Assembly (NCBI GenBank): GCA_907165275.2
Contig: OU015652.1
Span: 10,803,001-10,867,000 of the forward strand
DNA: 64,000 bases
Origin: Zygaena filipendulae
Taxonomy: Eukaryota; Arthropoda; Insecta; Lepidoptera; Zygaenidae
Reading direction: 5' to 3'
Numbering within the stretch: position 1 is the stretch's first letter; the number at the start of each line of letters is the position of its first letter. The notes beneath the pieces were generated by a model. That model did not search any database and was not told the origin of the DNA. It worked only from the letters and a program-made list of their open reading frames with translations. Below are positions 53,669 to 64,000 of the stretch, piece by piece. A program made the translations under genes and the position numbers.

Positions 53669-54584
53669 GTGGAAAAAAAAGATCAGATATTATTTTTGAG
53701 TTACTCGTATTAAAAAAATTACATTTATACAACACTAGCTAGCTAAAACTATTAAAGTAACCTAGAGGTATATCCTTTTGTGTACCTACCACTGAAAATG
53801 CATGCAAAAGGCTGTTTTACTTGCGTTATTTCGGAGTTTATAAAAACAAACAAACTAACTTATATTAGGATTTTATTATTAGCATTTATTAGGATTAACA
53901 TATTGCCTTACCCGTCTTTTTTAAGGGGATTGTCCAATGACCTTGAAAAATGGTTGCTACTTGCATTGCGTCCTGAATATGCGCCACTGGCATTGCTGGG
54001 GTGCTTCTTACAGGGTGCTTATGACTTTTAAAGTTTGAAGACGAGAAAATACATTGTTAAAAGAGTCATTACATTTTTTAGGTGTAAAATTTATTCTTAT
54101 CTACCTGAATATTGAACTCTAAACTGAGTAACAAAGTTGATTTCCAGAAATAGGTAAGTTGACAAAAAAATAAAAGATACAATACATATAACTTACCTGT
54201 GATGACCACAAGCACAAATAACACACTATACTCCATGAGCTTAGGAAAAATATATTTTTGCCTTGAAAAACACGCAAAGGGAATTCCTACGAACTGCTTT
54301 AAATTTTAACTCATTTCTTGCGATTTGAGTGATGTAATCCACCTAATTAAGCATCATATTATAATAGTTAATGTGACATGATAAGATAACATAGGTACCC
54401 CTTTTCTCTTCATTACCTACACATTATGATGTCTAGGAGGAACGTTAAAATGTTTAAATTACCCATGAAATACAATCTTAACTACTTAAAAGCACTGTAA
54501 TATTTTTACGAGTATTTAGGTATCACCTAGTAGTATAGTATTATATTATCTGTGTATCACCATCGGATGATCCCATTATCTATC
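53669..54584. other. Intergenic, nothing recognised
   Basis: AT-rich with short open frames but no domain, signal or repeat that I can support. Confidence 0.45.
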
Positions 54585-54765
54585 CTTATCCTTAAAAATA
54601 GGAAAGTGATTTTATTTGTTTGTTTTTTACGCTTTCACGTCTCAGCGGCTCGACGGATCATCATGAAAAGGGTCAGAAAAGGCCATAAGGTACTTTTATC
54701 CCGCAATTCCCGCGGGAACTCCAAAATAAACTACCGCGGGTAAAACCGCAGGCAACAGCTAATAT
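54585..54765 (+). repeat. Dispersed repeat family 1
   Basis: TACGCTTTCACGTCTCAGCG, CCCGCAATTCCCGCGGGAAC, ending AACCGCAGGCAACAGCTA. Confidence 0.7.
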
Positions 54766-55273
54766 AAAAAAAAAGTTACTTTTCATGCGACGAAATTAGT
54801 TTTGAATATCCTGTTCGGTAAACAAAACATTATATTTTGTTCAATAAGTAAAATGAATGATTTATCACATTGTTGAGACGCGTAGGTAAGCATATAACAC
54901 CGGTAGGTAACACATAACAAGTGTTATGCAGTACATAGAAGTGATAAACGTACTACCTACGTTTGTAATTATATTTCCATTTTATTATAATAGTTTTTTC
55001 TTTGTTAAAAATCGCGCAGGAAAAATCATGGCATATTAACTCGATGGACTGCAGGGCAATTATGAAATTATACTCTATTGCTATTATTTTTTTCACTTCT
55101 CATGCTCTGAAAGTGCTTATTTGTGCAGGATATAGGCTGCACAAAATCGAATTTTGTGTACAAGTGAATTAACGTAATCTACTCATAAATGTATCTATAT
55201 TAAGGCAAAGAAAATGAGCCATACAGCCAAATACTATAAGAACTTCATAGATAGAATTTGTTATTTTATAATA

Positions 55274-55664
55274 TGTAACGCGTCGCTACGTGTCCAGTTC
55301 ACACATGCGTGCCAAGCCAGCCATGCCAGGCTAGCCATGCCAGGCTAGCCACGCCAGGCTGGCCATGCCGGCCAGGCCAGCCAGCCAAGCCAGCCAGTCT
55401 GCCTGACTCGCCGAACATTTGAAAGACGCGCCAATAATTCCCGCCGGCTGCCTCACGCCTATTCGGCGTGACGTCACGATTACCATATCGTAGCACCGCC
55501 CATAATTACGGAAGGGGCAGGGGGTAGACACATAAATAGCCGTGCTAGCTACTTTTGAGTGTTCTTCTTGTTGCGTGCATTAAAGTTGAAACTCTGTCTA
55601 TTTTACGTATTAAAATAAATCAAATTGGATGAGTTTTTATTCTTTTGATTTCACTCCTGTTACA
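55274..55664 (+). repeat. Left LTR (391 bp) with GC-rich tandem array
   Basis: Contains a short array of GCCATGCCAGGCTA-type units (about 55318-55402), a TATA-like CATAAATAGC near 55530 and poly(A)-type AATAAA near 55613, followed by T-rich DNA. Confidence 0.88.
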
Positions 55665-55961
55665 ATCAGAAGTGGGTATGAAGTAAAAACGCCCTGAAGA
55701 AATTAAACAAGTTGTACGTTCACGAATGAAGTTCAAGCCAAGAACAACGATCAAATACGAAGATGAAGATGATTATTTAACAACCGTACGCGACCTTGGT
55801 AACCAAACTGCTGAGTTCGCCTGCACTGCTATACATTGTGCTGCATCACATATTCTGAGGATTTCACTTATACAGAGATAATTGCATACTGGTATCAGCA
55901 TAGACCGATGTGATGGACCGACCAAGTTTAGGCCGCTGTGGGCAGGCCGCTCCACGAATGC
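55665..55961 (+). other. Leader of the pol-less LTR element
   Basis: CAGAAGTGGG at 55667-55676 is the putative tRNA-Leu-type primer site. A short frame (RPEEIKQVV ... RTTIKYEDEDDYL) follows but stops soon and is not recognised. Confidence 0.45.
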
Positions 55962-56042
55962 ACAAGAACAGCATCTGACCGGGAAGAGTGGCGAGGCATC
56001 GTGAAGCACGTAACATCTGCCTACATTGAGACAACTTCGTGA
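55962..56042 (+). pseudogene. Possible tail of a LINE ORF2
   Basis: 27 codons reading TRTASDREEWRGIVKHVTSA and ending ETTS-stop. This resembles the end of RTE/CR1-type ORF2 proteins (Asp-Arg-x-x-Trp-Arg). Very short, hence weak. Confidence 0.4.
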
Positions 56043-59000
56043 GGACCACGACCGCTCTGCCAAGAGTGTACCGACGAAGAAAAAGATCAGCATAGATGAA
56101 GAAAATGAATCAGTTTGGTACATCAGCGACGTACTTGATCGGTAGGTACGACAAGTTTATAAACAGTCCATATGGTGGTTAGGAGGCGAACCCTCAATGC
56201 TTGTTGTTCCAGTTGTTGTATATATGTGTGTGTTGGAATTATTTTTTGTGTCTAATAAAGTTTTTTCTTTCAATTTCAAATACGCGACCGAGCTTCTATC
56301 CTGATTTGAGCACCGAGGACTCAGGACGGTTTTTAAGGACGTCGTTTGTGAAGCCGGCCAGATTCCACGCAAGCAGAAAGATGTTTGCAGTCAACAAAAA
56401 TGAGCCAGATCAGTCATGCCATGAGCCAGGTCAGTCACCCAATTAATGCCTCTTTGCCAAATACGCCTTACTTTCTTATTTTGCTTAATTTATGCGATAT
56501 GCACATATTAGCCGTGAGCCCAAGTCGTAATTTACATAGGTGGTCTCTCATTAGTCATATATTATGAGAAAATAAGGGTATCAATTAGTACATAAATAGG
56601 GGAAATAAGTTTAATACGCCATGCCGTCTAAGTTGCCGTTTGCGTCAGCTTATGGATTTAGCCTTTGGATTTAGCCACTCTAAACAAGTAACAGTGATGT
56701 CTATAAAAGTGGCAGAGATATAATTCGTTGTTAACTAGTAGTTAAGTACTGCAGTCGAGTCATTAAGTTTGGATAGTAGTTTCCGAACGATATTTGCAGG
56801 TTGAGGGTATTTACACACTTTTTTTGGTCGAACACTAAGGTTCGTGTCTATTAGGACAGAAGTACCCGAGGTAGTTCCTAAATTCACGTAGGGTACAGTT
56901 CGTAATTATGCGTTGTACTCGTCAACTTGACCCGTCATAAACAGAAGCTTTCTAGTAGAAATCGTTGCGTTTCCAATGATCAAAATATGTTACAAGCTTT
57001 TAACTTGCATTATTCGTAAGTTGTTCGCCCTTTCATCGAATGCACACTATTTTCTCAACTACTTGCTGGTAGACGATTGAGGTGAAATTTGGCATAGGTA
57101 CTTATGTCAGTTTGAGGTTATGTAAAATAATGGCACCATTGAGCTGATCTGATGATGCAGGTGGGTTTTAGGGTCTGAAAGTTTCTGATGGCAAATGGTA
57201 GAACAATCGAATACTTTTCGGTTCCTGATGATGTTAGTCTTAATAACGGGTGGTACTTAGGTACCCTATTAATAAAGAGTCGGAAGATTGCAACTGAAAC
57301 TCCCTAGTAAAAACTGCAGAAAATAGTCATACAAAAAAAAACTGTTGTTTTACGACCCTCAGATGATGTTAGGTAAAAGGACATGAGAAAAAGGAAAGCA
57401 AGTTGCACCCGGTTCAACAACCTAAGCATAAGCTTCAACTATACCTATGTTAGTTCGATCACGAGTACATATTAGTTTTATCACTGACGCATTTTCGAAA
57501 TCCAGCATTTGTAGAATCAACTCAAACCTGACTCAACTCGACCTGACGTCCTGATTGGCGCAAAAAGTAGGGTAGTAGAGTGACCTTTGTGTGATAAATA
57601 CGGGGTTCTATTTTCCAGTCTAAGCGTGGTTATATATATATCTTTACTAGAGAATTCATACATCTATACTAGCTTTTCCCATCAGTTTCACCTGCAGTAA
57701 TTTCGGGATTTCTGCGGTAATTTCGGATTACGATATAGCCTAGGCTACCCAGGGATAATGTTGTATTCTGACGATGAAAGAATTTTTGAAATCTGCTCTA
57801 ATTTTTGAGCTGAATCGTAACAAACAAACAAAAAAAAAATCAAATCCTTTCCCTTTACTAGTTTAGGTAATAGCTTAGTGTGAGATTAAATAGATCTGTG
57901 TGCTGTGAAGTGTGAAATGATATGTGGTATCAGGTATATCAAAGTTCTCAAATAAATATTCGGTTTGTTGGGTATTAAGATCAGGTAGCAATCAATTGCT
58001 AAAAGACTTTTACTAAGACCTACTAATAAGGTGCTATAAGAGGCAATGTTAAAAAAACTACAAAGGTATTAAGTTTAGGAGTTAGATTTTGAATACATGT
58101 TACTTGAGCATAATAATGAGATTCTGGTAAGTGCCAAAACATGATTAGGTACTGCAAATTTTCTAAAAAAAAAAAATAGTTCAAACTAAAGCGGTCTCTT
58201 TTATTGCAGAGTGCTTACGATTTCAAAGTGATTTGTAGGATTTGAGGACTCGATTTAATTAATAGGGATTGATATCATCCAAAAATTGACATTGATAGCA
58301 AAATAAATTAAATGGTGTAGGTAACTACAATAATGCTAGTTGTAGCAAGCAGTTGTCTCGTTTAAATTTATTATGCCGCAAGTTACCATGACGTTCACCG
58401 TCTTTTTGCCTCAAAATTATTTTTCGACATAGCCTTTTAAGAAGTTCAATACAGATAGGTACTTTAACTATACCCCTCCGTTACCTTGGGGTGCCTTGAA
58501 AAGATAGCCTCTGGTAATAAGGCCGCCCTTTTCTGTTTCTTTTATTTCATTATTTTGTCTCAATTTTACAGTTTCTTCTGAGGCAATAATAATAATAATA
58601 TTATTGGGAATTTAAAAGTATTTGGTAGCACATAAAATCTCCGCAAAGCAGCTTATAATAAAATTTGTCCAATTGTCTTTCTGATGCATTAATGCACTAT
58701 CAATTGATATACTGAACATTACACATTTAAGTAGTTTTCGTTACATTTTTAAATTTTATTTTTAACATCTTTAGATCCCTTCACAGACCTTGGCCTATCA
58801 CATAGTAATGATCGAACATTACAGGAAATAATTAAAATTGATTTAAACCTAGTTGTACCCTTAAGTGCATTGTTATAACTTCTTTGTTGGGTAGCTACAC
58901 TAGTTATTTCTATATGTATTTCTATATGTATATGTCATTGAAACATGTAGTTTCAATAAATGCCGTCAAAACTGACAACTGGAAGGTGACTTCGTTCTTT

Positions 59001-59847
59001 AGAGGAAGACTTACAGAGCAAATAATCACTACGTTTTAAGAGTAGGCACTTCCATACTAATCGCTGATCCGATCTATGAAAGCATTTTGTGCCAACCATA
59101 CCAATGCAATGTATGACGCGGCCATAGAAATTTAGTTAAGTATTCCAATGTTGATAAAAAAGTTCGCGCATAAATCCATAGTAACTTTTGGTTCAAGGGA
59201 GTGTCGCTGGCCTGGGAAGACTCCCTCGAGTAGCCCTACTAGGATTGTAAACCTACATTGTGGTCAGAGTTTTCAGCAATATGATAGATACAAATTCAGG
59301 AACATCGCGGGCTTCAACTTTCAACGGACATGGGAAAAAGCGTATGGAAAGATCATTTCTGTCATTCCTATATCAAACAGTGCCAACATCTTTAATTTGT
59401 GAAAGGCATAAGCAGTAGGTAACTTTTAATAGCAGGCGTATATTATGTGGTACCACAGAGAAAATAAATTAGCTAGAGATGACATGTAGACGGGGCAGGC
59501 GCACAAAGGTTGCAAAGAAAAATAGAGCAAATGCTCTAACTTGCCCCAAGTATATTTTTTCGCAATTTTAATACATTAATGAATGTTTTAGTGCGTAATG
59601 AATAGTTGCGAGTGCGAAAACCACCCGACGAAACTAGTTTTCACCTGTAGCCATACTAAACTTAGTTGATGTCCCTTTTATCAGCTATTTTCTGTTGTGT
59701 GTTGCACCCATAGAAGCTTGTGTTGCTTAATATACATATCTGATACCTGCGTGCATGAAAAGAGTATATTAAAAATTAAAATACTAGATCCAATTCATTA
59801 CAAAGCTAAGCCTCGTTCTTTGTCCCCATTGCGGGAGCAATTTGTTG
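56043..59847. other. Non-coding interior of the pol-less LTR element
   Basis: AT-rich. A family 1 copy in minus orientation lies at about 57660-57850 (TTCCCATCAGTTTCACCTGC to an ACAAACAAACAAAA tail). The open frame at 59148-59402 shows no domain. No capsid, protease or RT motif in any frame by eye. Confidence 0.55.
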
Positions 59848-59860
59848 CAGGATGGCCGAT
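59848..59860 (+). other. Putative polypurine tract
   Basis: CAGGATGGCCGAT directly before the right LTR. Only moderately purine-rich, but nearly the same as the tract of the LARD-like element. Confidence 0.45.
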
Positions 59861-60251
59861 TGTAACGCGTCGCTACGTGTCCAGTTCACACATGCGTGCC
59901 AAGCCAGCCATGCCAGGCTAGCCATGCCAGGCTAGCCACGCCAGGCTGGCCGTGCCGGCCAGGCCAGCCAGCCAAGCCAGCCAGTCTGCCTGACTCGCCG
60001 AACATTTGAAAGACGCGCCAATAATTCCCGCCGGCTGCCTCACGCCTATTCGGCGTGACGTCACGATTACCATATCGTAGCACCGCCCATAATTACGGAA
60101 GGGGCAGGGGGTAGACACATAAATAGCCGTGCTAGCTACTTTTGAGTGTTCTTCTTGTTGCGTGCATTAAAGTTGAAACTCTGTCTATTTTACGTATTAA
60201 AATAAATCAAATTGGATGAGTTTTTATTCTTTTGATTTCACTCCTGTTACA
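59861..60251 (+). repeat. Right LTR (391 bp)
   Basis: Matches 55274-55664 except for one A/G difference in the GC-rich array. Confidence 0.9.
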
Positions 60252-60255
60252 AATA

Positions 60256-61373
60256 TTTATTTTACTATGGGTTCTTTATTTGCCTATGTGTTTTTGCAAA
60301 CATAAATACCGTTAATATGCTGGGAAAAACACAGTATTCAAAACTGTACTAATTGTACTTTGAATTTTAATAAAAGAAATGTTTTGTTATACCTACTAGG
60401 TACTGTTTTATTTCCTCGCAATCGAAGTGAAAAGCAGAGTTTATAACTCGTCCAAAAAACCATTTTATCCTCGACATTACTATTTAGCCCTCGCCATCGG
60501 CTCGGGCTGCTAAAAGTATCGGATAGAAATGGTTCGTTTTGTGCACTTGTTGTAAAATTTACTATTTATTTCAAGCTGGAAAAAAGAGGGTGTTGCGGTT
60601 AATATCATGTTTAGACAGCTCCTAATTTTGAAGAACCTACTACAAAATGACCTATGTTGATTTTGGTTGATATTGCCAGAAACTGTGGAAAATTCAAAAT
60701 TGCCCTGCTTAGTACATATAAATACGTGATAAGATAAATGTAATTACAAGAACAAAGGTTAACCTCTCCGTTGTTTTTGTGCAAATCTTAGACTGGTTTT
60801 ACAACAAGATTGGTAGGTACCTATTTTCCATATGAGTATAGGTACCTACATAAAATATGTAGGTTCAAAGTAAAACAAAACACGTTTACTTAACAGGTTT
60901 TTTGGCAACACCAAAAATAAAGTTGTTGTCTGCAAGAGATTTTCCTTACCTACAAATACGGACATTAAAAACTATTTTTTTTTTCATTTATTAAAACCAA
61001 TATAATATACAAATACATATATTATGGCTGTTCCCTGTTCCCCCGAGGTTTCAATCACGTCTATTTTGGGATTCCCTCGGGATGTAAAGTATCCTATGTG
61101 AGCATTGATGTAGGAAATATCCTTAAAATAAGACGTAGGGTCTACCTATACCTAGATACACCCGAAAAAAAATCAACTTTTTTTATTTGAAGCGTTACGT
61201 CTTTAGTTTTTATTTGATCTGAGATTACCAGATAAAAATATTGGATTCCACTAAGACGTAAAGCATTAGTAAGTCAGATTATTCTTTTTTCGGATATGGA
61301 GCATTTTTACCACCCATAAGTAAGCAATGTAGGACCATGTTACGTAATATTTTTGTTTTATTAAATCTTTATT
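60256..61373. other. Intergenic, family 1 scrap
   Basis: A diverged minus-orientation family 1 piece lies near 61030-61110 (GGCTGTTCCCTGTTCCCCCG). Nothing else recognised. Confidence 0.45.
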
Positions 61374-61612
61374 TGGACGCAGATAAGCAATAACATGTTA
61401 ACCCACAAAATTAAGTTATTGATTCAGAACGATTTATTGAGAGTTAGGGAACGTTTTTTTAGTTATGTGTTTACCTTATTACATTACTTAAATATGTAAC
61501 TAAATATTGAACATAAAAAATGTTGACACAAAATGGCGGTTTTACTTTTAAAACACGATTTACTCAAAATTTCTCCAGTGTGGGTTAACACACTATTGAT
61601 TATCTAGGTCCA
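61374..61612. repeat. GATAAGCAATA MITE, copy 3 (239 bp)
   Basis: Same orientation as 14645-14880, with TGGACGCAGATAAGCAATA at the left end. Confidence 0.8.
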
Positions 61613-62049
61613 TTTATCAGTTACTTAGATACCTATAGCTATAACATTTAGATGGTCTAATTGAGGTGTATTCTGGTTAGCGACAAATATATTATAGTAA
61701 AAGTACACGTACGATAAACGACATGGTGACGCCGCGATGTTATAATAGGCAGAATCAATGATATAGAATGTCTTTGGGCAGAATAATAATTTGTATCCGG
61801 TCGGTTTGAGATAGAGTGCGAGCGAGAGAGAAAACTTTATAGTGAATGGTAGAAGAGCGTAGACTATAGATTGGAACGTTGTTTTGACTGAAGGATTTGA
61901 TATTCTCTAACTGGCTAGCAACTCGCTATAGTTGACTAAAAAGTCTTAAGTCCGTCGTGTAGTAGATTGTTAAGAAATATTGGATAATAATAAAAAAATA
62001 ACGGCAATACATTGCGTCGAAATCTCGCGTGGTGTCATGATTTGGTACA

Positions 62050-62287
62050 GGGCCCTAATTCCCTATGACCAATAACATTCCTTGCACATACCTAACGCGC
62101 GTCCCAAAAACAATCCCAAAAGCTCCAGACGCATAAATATTACAAATTTAGGTATATTCTTTATGACAAAAAAACGTTGTAAATGTATTTTTTTAAGTGA
62201 ATCTTCTTTGAACACGAGGGAAAAGCAATTACTTAAGTGGCGCCTTATCTTAACGCGACGCGTTATGGTCATAGTGAATTAGGGCCC
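62050..62287. repeat. MITE with GGGCCCTAATTC ends (about 238 bp)
   Basis: Left GGGCCCTAATTCCCTATGAC and right GTCATAGTGAATTAGGGCCC pair over about 26 bp with one or two mismatches. Confidence 0.75.
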
Positions 62288-62354
62288 AGGTTACGGGGTT
62301 ATGAGATAAGACGTCACGAGCCATAGAGTAACTTATCCCCTAATCCTAGCCTTT

Positions 62355-62545
62355 TTAAGCCTTCTCTATGTAAACTGATACCCGCGGGAATTTCGGAGTT
62401 CCCGTGAGAGTTTTGAGTTTCAATATAGCCTAATATGTTACTTACAGATGATGTAGGTGAAAGAATTTTTGGAAGCGGTCCAGTAGTTTTTGAGTTAAGC
62501 CGTAACAAACAAACAAACATACAAATCTCTTTATAATATTAGTAT
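62355..62545 (-). repeat. Dispersed repeat family 1, minus orientation
   Basis: ACCCGCGGGAATTTCGGAGT to an AACAAACAAACATAC tail and TATAATATTAGTATA. Confidence 0.6.
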
Positions 62546-62601
62546 ATATTGTGCTACCACGATCACAAACATACACCCTTACACACACTCACATGCACAT
62601 T

Positions 62602-62655
62602 CGCACATGCACGTGCGCAAACACACACACACACACACCCACACAAAAACACACA
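62602..62655. repeat. (CA)n-rich microsatellite
   Basis: ACACACACACACACACAC run with interruptions. Confidence 0.85.
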
Positions 62656-62796
62656 CAGCCATACAAACATGTACGATTTTTTAAACTTCTTTATTTTATA
62701 TGTGTAAAACTGTCTCTTATTATTAGGTAATAAGTTTAATTGAACAAGGAGGATACCTACTGTTAAAAACATAATTTTAATTAGCTATAAAAGAGA

Positions 62797-62844
62797 GGGG
62801 TCTCCTAACGCAGGTATTGTTATACCTACTTAAAAGGAGACCCC
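62797..62844. other. 48-nt stem-loop
   Basis: Outer stem GGGGTCTCCT/AGGAGACCCC and inner stem AGGTAT/ATACCT around a TGTT loop. Unassigned. Confidence 0.55.
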
Positions 62845-63252
62845 AGTCATGTTCTAGTTTACTTTAAAGTTACCTATTGAATAAACTTATTTAAACTTAT
62901 TTAAATATTTATTATTTTTTTATTTTTATTAATTAATTTTAAATTTTAAAAAATACGTGCCTATCATTTTAGTATGATTTTACTGACGGATTAAATAGGA
63001 TTTTCATAACCCGGCTAAATGCCTATTCGATATTCGTTAGTTCAAGAGACACAATCGTAATCGTGATTGTCTTTGAACCGGAGTAGCATTTTTTCGAAAA
63101 ATGTACCTAACTAGCAATAGTAAAATATCTTATATAGTCGATAGATAATACAGCAAACTAGTGTGCTCGCTACTTCGCCTTATCTCGCGGTATCTATTAA
63201 TAAGTTTTCAAATACCTACTTAATTGTACTAAAGTTGTTATGTCATGTTCTT

Positions 63253-63274
63253 GTGTACACTGTACAGTGTACAC
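63253..63274. repeat. 22-bp perfect palindrome
   Basis: Two halves, GTGTACACTGT and its exact complement, in AT-rich intergenic DNA. Confidence 0.8.
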
Positions 63275-63655
63275 CCACATATGTTTAAATCTCTTATGTT
63301 TTAATAGTGGTACTTACCCATGTACTTACCTGATAGACAAAAAGCTGTTTCTCGGGATTCGGAACCACCTCTGGAATTATTTTTATCGGAATAAAAGTCA
63401 CTCTAGGATATTGTAACTTCCTATCAGTGAAAGTGTTTTTCAAAACGTAGTTCCAGAAATTAAACTAACAAATTAACTTTATCTCTTTACAATTCAAAGA
63501 TCCTCTACCACAGTGTTAATTATAAACTAATAACGAAATTTTCTCCATTCTATAATGTCGACTTTATCCCAGTAGATTAGTAGATTTGGGAATTTTTATT
63601 GATTTAAATTAAATTTAAATAGGTGGTGATACTTGATTGAGTCCGATACGTACCT

Positions 63656-64000
63656 ATGCCTTTATTAGGTCTGCATAAAAATAATGGCACTATGGTATAC
63701 TCTGCAGCAAAACAGTTAACTAGAGGTGTACCGCAGGGATCCATATTAGGGCCCCTGCTGTTCATTCTTTATAGTGCCGATGTCGTTAACGAAATTGAGA
63801 GTAGCAAATTCCATCTTTATGCTGATGATACACAGTTGTATATTTCCACATTACCATCCAAAGCAGGTGAGGCTGCCAATCTGATCAACAGGGATCTCAA
63901 TCACATTGCTGCGTGGTCTGATAGGGGGTGTTTGGCTCTGAATCCTAGCAAGTCTAAATACATGGTACTTGGCACTAAAAATCAAATCCATAATACGGTG
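63656..64000 (+). pseudogene. LINE reverse-transcriptase fragment, runs off the window
   Basis: Open frame from at least 63641 to the window end with RT motifs [17 protein letters not shown] and [10 protein letters not shown] (catalytic YADD) and then [14 protein letters not shown], as in CR1/jockey-type LINE ORF2. The upstream RT motifs are missing (a stop codon precedes it at 63638), so the copy is 5'-truncated; the 3' side lies outside the window and may continue open. Confidence 0.85.

Larger units (their letters stand above)
55274..60251 (+). mobile_element. LTR element without pol, 391-bp LTRs (5.0 kb)
   Basis: LTRs at 55274-55664 and 59861-60251 differ at one position by reading and run TGTAACG...CTGTTACA. 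The 4-bp target duplication AATA lies at 55270-55273 and 60252-60255. The interior (55665-59860) has no recognisable gag or pol. Two bases after the left LTR comes CAGAAGTGGG, the same putative primer site as in the LARD-like element at 37534, and before the right LTR comes CAGGATGGCCGAT, close to that element's purine tract. Orientation is therefore plus. Superfamily unassigned. Confidence 0.82.

Noticed and set aside
55299..55531. Minus-strand ORFs with WLAGLAG-type repeats in the 391-bp LTR (and at 59886-60118)
   Set aside because: Translation of a GC-rich tandem array inside an LTR, not a protein-coding signal.

Overview
The window looks like lepidopteran (moth or butterfly) nuclear DNA. 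It is AT-rich, has spliceosomal-gene spacing rather than operons, is full of GTAGGTACCTAC-type motifs, and carries retrotransposon families typical of insects (CsRn1-like and Mag-like Ty3/gypsy, BEL/Pao, R1-clade LINE). The organism assignment is inference; no single gene fixes the species. Well over half of the window is mobile DNA, and much of it is nested.

Layout. (1) 573-13105: a CsRn1-like Ty3/gypsy element with identical 233-bp LTRs, gag, pol in the -1 frame, and a small third ORF that encodes a predicted myristoylated single-pass membrane protein. An intact BEL/Pao element (4897-11656, minus strand, 336-bp LTRs) sits exactly at the pol stop codon. (2) 13769-25773: the only host-like genes, three intron-less secreted/GPI-type proteins. 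Two have long Gly/Ser-rich domains. All three share a C-x16/17-C ... C-x16-C module, so I read them as a local paralogue cluster; I do not recognise a named family. (3) 25774-37347: intergenic DNA with MITEs, dispersed repeats, LINE tails and a 1.94-kb non-autonomous P-superfamily-like transposon (8-bp target duplication, THAP-domain remnant). (4) 37338-52069: a stacked nest. A 121-bp MITE was hit by an R1-clade LINE; the LINE's target duplication was hit by a Mag-like gypsy; one LTR of that gypsy was hit by a 6.1-kb LTR element with no recognisable pol (LARD-like). (5) 55274-60251: a second LTR element without pol, with 391-bp LTRs and the same putative primer-binding and polypurine signals as the LARD. 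(6) 60256-64000: MITEs, simple repeats and a LINE reverse-transcriptase fragment running off the end.

Points of most interest: the small membrane protein in the env position of the CsRn1-like element, whose layout resembles fusion-associated small transmembrane proteins; a UGA-CUAG stop context joining gag and pol in one frame in the Mag-like element; the four-cysteine paralogue cluster; the P-like element; and the shared replication signals of two pol-less LTR families. LTR pairs read as identical or nearly so, which suggests recent activity. No tRNA, rRNA or CRISPR array was found.
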